A stretch of DNA of 5,420 nucleotides from contig DPWB01000067.1 in the NCBI GenBank assembly GCA_003527885.1, forward strand, positions 511-5,930, given 5' to 3'. The DNA is from Candidatus Competibacteraceae bacterium (lineage in GTDB: Bacteria; Pseudomonadota; Gammaproteobacteria; Competibacterales; Competibacteraceae). Below, piece by piece: positions 1-5,181 of this stretch (position 1 is its first letter; every line of letters begins with the position of its first letter). Made by a program: the position numbers and the translations under genes. The notes below the pieces were generated by a model. It was given only the letters and a program-made list of their open reading frames with translations, made no database searches and had not been told where the DNA came from.

Positions 1-787
1 GCCTTTTCGGCTCGGGTTCCGGGGTGCTCGAAGGCGTTGTCGGCAAGGCGGTGGATGCCGGCGCGGGTTGTACCGCAAGCCCGGCCTCGGGCAAGCTTGG
101 CGTGGCCGAGAAGAGGGGTTCGGACGGCGGTTCCGTGGTCGGTGCGAGCGATTTGCGCAGCCCCGCTCCAGTGACCAGCGATGGCAACTCGAAATTGATC
201 CGTTCCGGCGAGGATAAATCCGGGGACGGCGTCGTGGCGGGCCTGCCGGAAATGGGGGGCGCGGCGTGCCGCGCCAGGTCGGGGCCGCCCCGCTCCCCGG
301 ACAGGATATCGTCTAACGGCGGTTTGAGGTGATCCGGCCAAGCGTCGCCGCCGTGTTGCGGCGGAGCGGCGGCGGGCGGTGGCGCGCCGCCCAGCAGCTC
401 GCTGTCGGACGGCGGCACGATATCGGTAAACGGCCCTTCCAACAACGCCTCCGAATCGGGCTCGCCGGAGTCGAAGGCCACTGAAATTTCGTATTCACCC
501 AGCACGAAATGGTCGCCGTCATTGAGTTCGACCGTCTGGTTGCGGGCGATTCTCTGTGGGGAATCGTTGAGAAAGGTCCCGTTGACGCTGAAGTCGGTCA
601 GAAAGTAAGCGCCATCCCGATACAGGACGGTGCAGTGGTGTTTGGACAGGATTCGCTCGGGGTCTTGCAGCACCCAGTCGTTTTGCGCCGCGCGGCCGAT
701 GGTAAGCGGCTCGCGGCCGAGGGTTTTGGCGATTTCTTGGCCGGGCGAAAGCCGCTGATAGCTAGTGATGGTTAATTTCAGAGGCAT
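1..787 (-). CDS. tagH: T6SS-associated FHA-domain protein, TagH/Fha family (3' end missing)
   Basis: The minus strand is open from an ATG at 787 to the window edge, giving 262 codons with no stop, so the C-terminal part lies outside. The protein starts MPLKLTITSYQRLSPGQ and holds an N-terminal forkhead-associated (FHA) domain at about residues 22-105. The phosphothreonine-binding landmarks are visible: G31-R32, the S48-K-H-H51 motif and N69-G70-T71. From about residue 108 to the edge the chain is rich in Pro, Ala, Ser and Gly, which looks like a disordered linker; the conserved C-terminal domain of T6SS TagH proteins would follow it. In this family the FHA domain reads threonine phosphorylation made by the PpkA kinase and reversed by PppA, promoting T6SS activation (Fha1 of P. 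aeruginosa). The start is chosen because the FHA fold begins at once; only a weak GGAA lies upstream. It is divergent from tssA. The family call is firm; the kinase partner here is inferred. Confidence 0.9.
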   Translation of the reverse strand, partial: MPLKLTITSYQRLSPGQEIAKTLGREPLTIGRAAQNDWVLQDPERILSKHHCTVLYRDGAYFLTDFSVNGTFLNDSPQRIARNQTVELNDGDHFVLGEYEISVAFDSGEPDSEALLEGPFTDIVPPSDSELLGGAPPPAAAPPQHGGDAWPDHLKPPLDDILSGERGGPDLARHAAPPISGRPATTPSPDLSSPERINFELPSLVTGAGLRKSLAPTTEPPSEPLFSATPSLPEAGLAVQPAPASTALPTTPSSTPEPEPKR

Positions 788-801
788 GGCGCGCGTTCCG
801 T

Positions 802-817
802 TGGCAGGGAGATTGCG
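802..817 (+). promoter_or_regulatory. Candidate sigma-54 (-24/-12) promoter facing tssA
   Basis: TGGCAGGGAGATTGCG matches the sigma-54 consensus TGGCACG-N4-TTGCW at all but two fixed positions (C to G at the sixth base, W to G at the last). GG at 803-804 and GC at 815-816 have the obligatory ten-base gap. Transcription would start near 828 and run rightwards to tssA with an unusually long leader of about 370 bases. The site lies just upstream of the tagH start and points away from it. It could be chance or could make a leader RNA; the promoter role is inferred. Confidence 0.4.
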
Positions 818-884
818 GCAACCGCCCAGGCGGAATTTATCGGATCGATCACAAGGCATGAAGGTTGGAATGAGAATGATCGAG

Positions 885-911
885 TCTATACCGACCGGCC
901 AATCACGCCAA
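885..911 (-). promoter_or_regulatory. Candidate sigma-70 promoter for tagH
   Basis: Read on the minus strand, TTGGCG (906-911) is followed after 15 bases by TATAGA (885-890). Both hexamers are partial matches to TTGACA and TATAAT and the spacing is short, so this is a weak candidate. It would give a leader of about 90 bases before the tagH ATG at 787. Support comes from its resemblance to the element in front of tssA at 1141-1168. Confidence 0.3.
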
Positions 912-1038
912 GCCGATCCATCGAGCCTGTCGGGGCGTTGTCGGGTGACAGGGGACTCGGGTATCGGGCCGGGGCTGCGGCCAGGGCAACCTGGCGCGCG
1001 GGCGCACTGGCGGCCGGCATGACCGGGGGCGCGGCAGT

Positions 1039-1062
1039 TTTACAATTTGCTTACAAATTTGC
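1039..1062. repeat. AT-rich operator-like element: tandem 11/12-base repeat with an inner palindrome
   Basis: Two near-identical units lie head to tail: TTACAATTTGC (1040-1050) and TTACAAATTTGC (1051-1062), differing by one A. Their junction makes a perfect inverted repeat, AATTTG (1044-1049), CTTA, CAAATT (1054-1059). The block is AT-rich inside a GC-rich region. A dyad of this size upstream of tssA is typical of a regulator binding site, but which protein binds is unknown. Confidence 0.4.
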
Positions 1063-1101
1063 GCGATTTGGCGCTTTCTGAAATGACTGGGAAATTTTTA
1101 T

Positions 1102-1116
1102 GGGCGATGATCGCCC
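1102..1116. repeat. Short inverted repeat upstream of tssA
   Basis: GGGCGA (1102-1107) and TCGCCC (1111-1116) are perfect complements around TGA. The dyad lies 25 bases upstream of the -35-like hexamer of the tssA promoter candidate, where it could be an activator or repressor site. No T-tract follows, so it is not a terminator. In a GC-rich genome a dyad of this length can arise by chance. Confidence 0.25.
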
Positions 1117-1140
1117 CAGGTCTGGGCGCTGTGGCTGGGC

Positions 1141-1168
1141 TTGGCGGGTTGCCGGAGGCGGCTATACT
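1141..1168 (+). promoter_or_regulatory. Candidate sigma-70 promoter for tssA
   Basis: TTGGCG (1141-1146) and TATACT (1163-1168) are separated by 16 bases and match the -35 and -10 consensus at four and five of six positions. The start point would be near 1175, giving a leader of about 27 bases before the tssA ATG at 1202. That short leader would exclude the upstream in-frame ATG at 1100 from the transcript and so supports the chosen tssA start. Confidence 0.45.
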
Positions 1169-1201
1169 TCAAGGCACCCGAGCAGACGAGGCGCAAGACC
1201 G

Positions 1202-2263
1202 ATGAGCGTGATCGAGATCGAGACACTGTTGGGCGAGATCGAGGCGACCGCGCCGTGCGGTGAGGACCTCGAATACGACCCGGAACTGGCCGAGCTGGAA
1301 GCGGCGGCGCAGGAAACGCCGGAACGCCAGTACGGCGACACCATCATTCCCGCGCAGCCGCCCGACTGGCGCGCGGTAAAACAAACGGCCTTGAGCCTGT
1401 TCGGGCGGACCAGGGACTTGCGGGTCGCGGTCGCGCTGGCCAGGGCTTCACTGCACGTCGATGGTTTGCCGGGTTTCGCCGCCGGCCTGGGGGTGGTGGA
1501 AGGCTTGCTCGAACGTTACTGGGACGGCGTTTACCCGCTGCTCGATCCCGAGGACGACAACGACCCCACGTTGCGGGTCAACGTCCTGGTGGCGCTGTGC
1601 GATCAAGAGGCCACGCTGCGCGGCGTGCGGGAAATGCCGCTGGTCAACTCGCGCGCCCTGGGGCGCTTCAGCTTGCGGGATGTCCAGATCGCCAACGGCC
1701 TTCTGGCGCCTCTCGCGAGCGACGAACCGGCGGAGTTGCCCACCCAGAGCAAGATCGACGGGGCGTTCCTGGACGCCGATCTGGACGAACTGCAAGCCAC
1801 CGCCGCGGCCGTCGCCGCCGCCATCGAGCGGGCCAAGCGGATCGAGGTGGTGTTGACCGAACTGATCGGCGTCGCCCGCGCGCCGGACATGAGCGCGCTG
1901 GCGGGTGTGTTGAAAGAAATACACCAGGTGTTGGCCCAGCAATTGCAAAAACGTGGGGTCGGCCTCATCGCTGAGGCGACGGCGGATGGAACGGCCGCCG
2001 GAGAGTCGCCGGCGGGGGCTGTAACCGGCCCGCGGTTGGTGGCCGGCGAAATCGGCAACCGCGATGAAGCCGTGCGGATGTTGGATAGGATTTGCGACTA
2101 CTTCGAACGCCACGAACCGTCCAGCCCGGTGCCGTTTTTGTTGAAACGCGCCAAGAAACTGGTGACCAAGGATTTCATGGCGATTCTGAACGATCTCGCC
2201 CCCGGCGGAGCCGAGCAAGCCACACTGATTTTCGGCTTGCAGGGCGAGGAGCCCGGCGAATGA
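1202..2263 (+). CDS. tssA: T6SS protein TssA (ImpA family, short TssA1-like form)
   Basis: The 353-residue protein belongs to the ImpA/TssA family, whose members act in tail assembly at the baseplate or tube and sheath tip. The ImpA N-terminal domain covers about residues 8-135 and opens with the family signature APCGEDLEYDP (17-27); WDGVYPLLDPEDDND at 107-121 is also characteristic. A less conserved Ala-rich middle part (195-275) leads to the conserved C-terminal segment, with NRDEAVRMLDRICDYFERHEPSSPVPFL spread over 286-313, then DFMAILNDLAP (324-334). Length and C-terminus fit the short TssA1 type of P. aeruginosa, not the long forms with an extended C-terminal domain. The start at 1202 is preferred over an in-frame ATG at 1100 because family homology begins there and GAGG lies ten bases upstream (1188-1191). 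The tssB gene follows after 53 bases. Confidence 0.95.
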   Translation: MSVIEIETLLGEIEATAPCGEDLEYDPELAELEAAAQETPERQYGDTIIPAQPPDWRAVKQTALSLFGRTRDLRVAVALARASLHVDGLPGFAAGLGVVEGLLERYWDGVYPLLDPEDDNDPTLRVNVLVALCDQEATLRGVREMPLVNSRALGRFSLRDVQIANGLLAPLASDEPAELPTQSKIDGAFLDADLDELQATAAAVAAAIERAKRIEVVLTELIGVARAPDMSALAGVLKEIHQVLAQQLQKRGVGLIAEATADGTAAGESPAGAVTGPRLVAGEIGNRDEAVRMLDRICDYFERHEPSSPVPFLLKRAKKLVTKDFMAILNDLAPGGAEQATLIFGLQGEEPGE

Positions 2264-2316
2264 AGGCCGTCCGAACGTGAGCTGCTAATTTTCAATCTCA
2301 GAGAGGTGATAGTCCC

Positions 2317-2838
2317 ATGGCGATGAGCAGTCAGAAATTTATCGCGCGCAACCGAGCGCCGCGCGTGCAGATCGAGTACGACGTCGAGGTGTACGGCTCG
2401 CAGAAGAAGGTGCAGATCCCCTTCGTGATGGGGGTGATGGCCGATCTGTCCGGCAAGCCGACCGATCCCCTGGCGCCGGTGGCGGAGCGCAAATTCATGG
2501 AAATCGACGTGGACAACTTCGACAGCCGCATGAAGGCGATGAAACCGCGCGCGGCCTTTCGGGTGCCCAACACCCTGACGGGCGAAGGTGAGCTGAGCCT
2601 GGATATCACCTTCGAAAGCATGGACGATTTTTCGCCGGCGGCGGTGGCGCGCAAGGTGGACGCCCTGAACAAGCTGCTGCAAGCCCGCCAGCAACTGACC
2701 AACCTGATGACTTACATGGACGGCAAGACCGGCGCGGAGGAGTTGATCGCCAAGGTGCTGAACGATCCGAGTTTGCTGCAATCCCTGGCGGCCGCCCCCA
2801 AGCCCCAGGACAGCGAAAAACCCGCCACCGAGGAGTGA
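2317..2838 (+). CDS. tssB: T6SS contractile sheath small subunit TssB (VipA)
   Basis: This 173-residue protein is the small sheath subunit, which pairs with TssC to form the cytoplasmic contractile sheath around the Hcp tube. Family landmarks are RVQIEYDVEVYG (16-27), the LPFV-like VQIPFVMGVMADLSG (32-46), RKFMEIDVDNFD (58-69), and the LNKLLQARQQL segment (117-127) near the end of the conserved core. The first 15 residues, before RVQIEYD, correspond to the N-terminal helix that TagJ binds in T6SS classes with TagJ. The last 15 residues are polar and probably disordered. A strong ribosome-binding site, GAGGTGA at 2303-2309, lies seven bases before the ATG and selects it over a second ATG two codons on. 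The stop is six bases before tssC, indicating co-transcription and probable coupled translation. Confidence 0.97.
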   Translation: MAMSSQKFIARNRAPRVQIEYDVEVYGSQKKVQIPFVMGVMADLSGKPTDPLAPVAERKFMEIDVDNFDSRMKAMKPRAAFRVPNTLTGEGELSLDITFESMDDFSPAAVARKVDALNKLLQARQQLTNLMTYMDGKTGAEELIAKVLNDPSLLQSLAAAPKPQDSEKPATEE

Positions 2839-2844
2839 TAGACC

Positions 2845-4344
2845 ATGGCCGAAACCGATCCGACTGTCGCGGCCCCGGCGGGCGCCGCCGCCGAAGTCCT
2901 GGAAACCAACGAGTTTTCTTCCCTGCTGCAACGGGAGTTCAAACCTAAATCCGATCAAGCCAAGGAAGCGGTCGAGCACGCGGTCAAGACGCTGGCCGAG
3001 CAGGCCCTGCAACATACCACGCTGATCTCCAAGGACGTGCTCAAGTCGATCGAGTCGATGATCGCCGAAATCGACCGGAAGCTGAGCGAACAGATCAATC
3101 TGATCATGCACCATCCCGAATTCCAACAGCTGGAAGGCGCTTGGCGCGGTCTGCACTATCTGGTGTTCAACACCGAAACCGACGAGATGCTCAAGATCCG
3201 GGTGATGAACATCACCAAGAACGAACTGGGCCGGACCTTGAAGAAATTCAAGGGTGTGGTCTGGGACCAGAGCCCGCTGTTCAAGAAAGTCTACGAGGAA
3301 GAGTACGGCCAGTTCGGCGGCGAACCGTTCGGCTGTCTGGTCGGGGACTACCATTTCGACCACAGCCCGCCCGATGTGGAGCTGCTGCGCAGCATGGCCC
3401 AAATCTCCGCCGCCGCCCACACCCCTTTCATCGCCGGCGCATCGCCCACCGTGATGCAGATGGATTCCTGGCAGGAACTCAGCAACCCTCGCGACCTGAC
3501 CAAGATTTTCCAAACGCCGGAATACGGCGGCTGGCGCGGTTTGCGCGACTCGGAGGATTCGCGCTATATCGGTCTGGCGATGCCGCGGTTCCTGGCGCGG
3601 ACGCCCTACGGCGCGAAAACCGATCCGGTCGAGGAGTTCGATTTCGAGGAAGATATCGAGGGCGGCGACCACAGCAAATATTGCTGGGCCAATTCGGCCT
3701 ACGCGATGGCCAAGAACATCACCATGGCCTACAAGCTGTACGGCTGGTGCACCAAGATCCGGGGCATCGAATCCGGCGGCGCGGTGGAAGGCCTGCCGAC
3801 CCACATCTTCCCGACCGACGACGGCGGGGTGGACGCGAAGTGCCCGACCGAAATCGCGATCAGCGACCGGCGCGAAGCGGAGCTGGCCAAGAACGGCTTC
3901 ATGCCGCTGGTCCACAAGAAAAATACCGACTTCGCCGCCTTCATCGGCGCGCAGTCGTTGCAGAAACCGGCCGAATACGACGACCCGGACGCCACCGCCA
4001 ACGCCAACCTGTCGGCCCGGCTGCCCTATCTGTTCGCGGTCTGCCGCTTCGCCCATTACCTCAAGTGCATGGTGCGGGACAAGATCGGCTCGTTCAAGGA
4101 ACGGGAAGCGCTGGAGCGCTGGTTGCAGGAATGGATTTACAACTACGTGGACGGCAACCCGGCCATTTCCAGCGATGAGACCAAGGCCATGAAGCCGCTG
4201 GCGGCCGCCGAGGTGGTGGTCGAGGAAGTGGAAGGCAACCCGGGTTACTACACCTCGAAATTCTTCTTGCGCCCGCATTATCAGTTGGAAGGGCTGACGG
4301 TATCGCTGCGCTTGGTCTCCAAGCTGCCGTCGATCAAGGGGTAG
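2845..4344 (+). CDS. tssC: T6SS contractile sheath large subunit TssC (VipB)
   Basis: At 499 residues this is a full-length large sheath subunit. It forms the heterodimer with TssB whose polymer contracts to drive the Hcp tube outwards. After an Ala-rich start, residues 20-35 (LETNEFSSLLQREFKP) fit the N-terminal segment that in TssC proteins includes the helix recognised by the ClpV unfoldase after contraction. The conserved core runs from IDRKLSEQINLIMHHPEF (76-93) through EGAWRGLHYLV (97-107), FGCLVGDYHFDH (162-173) and FDFEEDIEGGDHSKYCWANSAYAMA (265-289). The gp18-like C-terminal part ends with LTVSLRLVSKLPSIKG (484-499), typical of the family. GAGGAG at 2830-2835 overlaps the last codons of tssB and lies nine bases before the ATG, so translation of the two subunits is probably coupled. 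A 234-base gap separates it from hcp. Confidence 0.98.
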   Translation: MAETDPTVAAPAGAAAEVLETNEFSSLLQREFKPKSDQAKEAVEHAVKTLAEQALQHTTLISKDVLKSIESMIAEIDRKLSEQINLIMHHPEFQQLEGAWRGLHYLVFNTETDEMLKIRVMNITKNELGRTLKKFKGVVWDQSPLFKKVYEEEYGQFGGEPFGCLVGDYHFDHSPPDVELLRSMAQISAAAHTPFIAGASPTVMQMDSWQELSNPRDLTKIFQTPEYGGWRGLRDSEDSRYIGLAMPRFLARTPYGAKTDPVEEFDFEEDIEGGDHSKYCWANSAYAMAKNITMAYKLYGWCTKIRGIESGGAVEGLPTHIFPTDDGGVDAKCPTEIAISDRREAELAKNGFMPLVHKKNTDFAAFIGAQSLQKPAEYDDPDATANANLSARLPYLFAVCRFAHYLKCMVRDKIGSFKEREALERWLQEWIYNYVDGNPAISSDETKAMKPLAAAEVVVEEVEGNPGYYTSKFFLRPHYQLEGLTVSLRLVSKLPSIKG

Positions 4345-4352
4345 TGGTCCGC

Positions 4353-4383
4353 TGGGCCAGAATGGGCTGGTTAATGTGGCCCA
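4353..4383 (+). repeat. Inverted repeat after tssC, possible attenuator or 3' end hairpin
   Basis: TGGGCCA (4353-4359) and TGGCCCA (4377-4383) are perfect complements with a 17-base loop, beginning nine bases after the tssC stop. No run of T follows, so efficient intrinsic termination is unlikely. It could protect the 3' end of a tssABC message or weakly attenuate read-through into hcp. Confidence 0.3.
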
Positions 4384-4442
4384 TTGTTGGGAGTTTCAAG
4401 CGAATGGGATAGCGAAAAGGAGCGAAAGGGGGACTTATTTTT

Positions 4443-4458
4443 TGGCATGAGATGTGCA
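4443..4458 (+). promoter_or_regulatory. Candidate sigma-54 (-24/-12) promoter for hcp
   Basis: TGGCATGAGATGTGCA fits the sigma-54 consensus TGGCACG-N4-TTGCW with two mismatches (C to T at the sixth base, T to G at the first base of TTGC). GG at 4444-4445 and GC at 4456-4457 keep the strict ten-base gap. A T-run precedes it and AAA follows. The start point would be near 4469, leaving a leader of about 110 bases before the hcp ATG. Sigma-54 control of hcp operons is known in other T6SSs, for instance with the activator VasH in Vibrio cholerae; its use here is inferred. Confidence 0.55.
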
Positions 4459-4526
4459 AATTCATATTCGACGACGGAAGTTTCAGTCCTTCAGACCCGG
4501 AGTTTCGAAGGCGCCGTTGATCGGAG

Positions 4527-4543
4527 CGGTGGTTTAACCACCG
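4527..4543 (+). repeat. Perfect inverted repeat in the hcp leader
   Basis: CGGTGGTT (4527-4534) and AACCACCG (4536-4543) are exact complements around one T. In RNA this would fold as a six-pair GC-rich stem, CGGTGG with CCACCG, and a five-base loop. It ends 21 bases before the ribosome-binding site of hcp. It could stabilise the abundant hcp message, influence translation or serve as a DNA operator. No T-tract follows, so it is not a terminator. Confidence 0.45.
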
Positions 4544-4578
4544 ATGAACCATGAACTGACTGTTGAGAGGATACGACG

Positions 4579-5064
4579 ATGGCTGATGCATTTTTGAAAA
4601 TTGGCGACGTGAAGGGCGAGTGTTCGGATCATGAATACAAGGAATGGATCGAGGTGCTGAGCTGGTCCTGGGGCGCGCACCAACTGGGTACCGCCGGACA
4701 CGGCACCGGCCTGGGCGCCAGCAAGGTGAGCATGAACGATTTCAGCTTCACCATGCACTTCTGCTCGGCGTCGCCCGAACTGCTGCTGTCCTGCTGCTCG
4801 GGCCACCACTACCCGGAAGCCAAGCTGGTGATGCGCAAGCCGACCGGCAAGGACGGCGGCCAGCAGAAATTCCTGGAGTTCACCTTCAAGGACGTGATCG
4901 TCAGCAGCTACCAAACCGGCGGCGCCGGCGAGGATCTGCCGGTCGAGAGCCTGTCTTTGAACTTCACCTCGATGCAGCAGGAATACTTCACCCAGGATCA
5001 GAAGGGCGCGACCAAATCCGCCGGCAAATCCGGGTGGGACGTCAAGACCAACAAGAAGCTGTAA
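4579..5064 (+). CDS. hcp: T6SS tube protein Hcp (TssD)
   Basis: The 161-residue protein is an Hcp1-type tube subunit. Such proteins form hexameric rings that stack into the inner tube, are expelled with VgrG and can chaperone small effectors in the ring lumen. Family landmarks are FLKIGDVKGE (5-14), IEVLSWSWG (24-32), the glycine-rich loop 38-46, KVSMNDFSFTMHF (49-61), SGHHYPEAKLVMRK (74-87), VIVSSYQTGG (106-115) and ESLSLNFTSMQQEY (123-136). Length matches P. aeruginosa Hcp1, and there is no extra C-terminal domain, so it is a plain structural Hcp and not an effector fusion. Four cysteines (15, 62, 72, 73) are present, two of them adjacent. GAGAGG (4565-4570) lies eight bases before the ATG. 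The gene is bounded by its own promoter candidate and by a terminator. Confidence 0.97.
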   Translation: MADAFLKIGDVKGECSDHEYKEWIEVLSWSWGAHQLGTAGHGTGLGASKVSMNDFSFTMHFCSASPELLLSCCSGHHYPEAKLVMRKPTGKDGGQQKFLEFTFKDVIVSSYQTGGAGEDLPVESLSLNFTSMQQEYFTQDQKGATKSAGKSGWDVKTNKKL

Positions 5065-5075
5065 CCGCGCGGCTG

Positions 5076-5091
5076 GCCAGATTGTTCTGGC
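5076..5091 (+). repeat. Small hairpin just after hcp
   Basis: GCCAGA (5076-5081) and TCTGGC (5086-5091) pair perfectly around the loop TTGT, 11 bases after the hcp stop. Only TTT follows one base later, so termination here is probably weak. Together with the larger hairpin downstream it would block 3' exonuclease decay of the hcp message. Confidence 0.45.
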
Positions 5092-5105
5092 GTTTCAACG
5101 CGGAC

Positions 5106-5150
5106 CCGCGCATCCGGCCGGTGGTTTTAGTCCGGGTGCGCGGCGTTTTT
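5106..5150 (+). terminator. Rho-independent terminator after hcp
   Basis: CCGCGCATCCGG (5106-5117) and CCGGGTGCGCGG (5132-5143) form a 12-pair GC-rich stem with one G-U pair and a 14-base loop. The stem is followed by CG and five T (5146-5150). This is a textbook intrinsic terminator, 41 bases after the hcp stop and 31 bases before the tagJ start. Since tagJ and the expected downstream genes read the same way, some read-through or a separate promoter must supply them. Confidence 0.8.
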
Positions 5151-5181
5151 CTCGCCTCGAAAAATTTGGAAAACGCCGCTT

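Larger units (their letters stand above)
788..1201. other. Divergent intergenic region between tagH and tssA
   Basis: This 414-base stretch has no convincing gene. An open frame from 765 to 1022 on the plus strand starts inside tagH and codes for a Pro/Arg/Gly-rich sequence without recognisable features. The frame of tssA stays open upstream to an ATG at 1100, but the extra 34 residues are not typical of the family. The region holds promoter candidates in both directions, an AT-rich operator-like element at 1039-1062 and a short inverted repeat at 1102-1116, all listed separately. It is the natural control point for both halves of the cluster. Confidence 0.75.
4345..4578. other. Regulatory spacer between tssC and hcp
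   Basis: No gene is seen in these 234 bases. The middle part is lower in GC than the neighbouring genes: 56 of 120 bases at 4381-4500 are G or C by direct count. It contains a possible hairpin just after tssC, a T-rich run at 4437-4443, a sigma-54-like promoter at 4443-4458, an inverted repeat at 4527-4543 and the hcp ribosome-binding site GAGAGG at 4565-4570. A minus-strand open frame at 4334-4591 has no recognisable product and is not called. Confidence 0.75.

Noticed and set aside
509..775. An 88-codon plus-strand frame with a plausible-looking composition
   Set aside because: It is the complement of the FHA domain of tagH, whose GR, S-x-x-H and NGT motifs clearly mark the minus strand as coding.
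822..833. CCGCC-CA-GGCGG inverted repeat next to the sigma-54-like site
   Set aside because: The two-base loop is too tight for a stable RNA hairpin, no T-run follows, and short GC-only dyads are frequent in this background.
765..1022. An 85-codon plus-strand frame in the tagH-tssA region
   Set aside because: It starts inside tagH on the opposite strand, has no good ribosome-binding site and its sequence shows no domain or signal features.
1100..1201. N-terminal extension of tssA from the in-frame ATG at 1100
   Set aside because: TssA family homology begins at the ATG at 1202, which has its own GAGG. The extra 34 residues look like non-coding sequence and overlap a promoter candidate.
1448..2218. 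A 256-codon minus-strand frame antisense to tssA
   Set aside because: Same kind of compositional shadow; tssA on the plus strand explains the sequence fully.
2098..4278. A 726-codon open frame on the minus strand across tssC, tssB and the end of tssA
   Set aside because: It is wholly antisense to three well-recognised genes. Its His/Arg/Gly/Leu-rich product has no family features, and such long antisense frames are common in GC-rich genes with strong third-position bias.
4334..4591. An 85-codon minus-strand frame in the tssC-hcp spacer
   Set aside because: It has no recognisable product, overlaps both flanking genes, and the spacer is better explained by regulatory elements for hcp.
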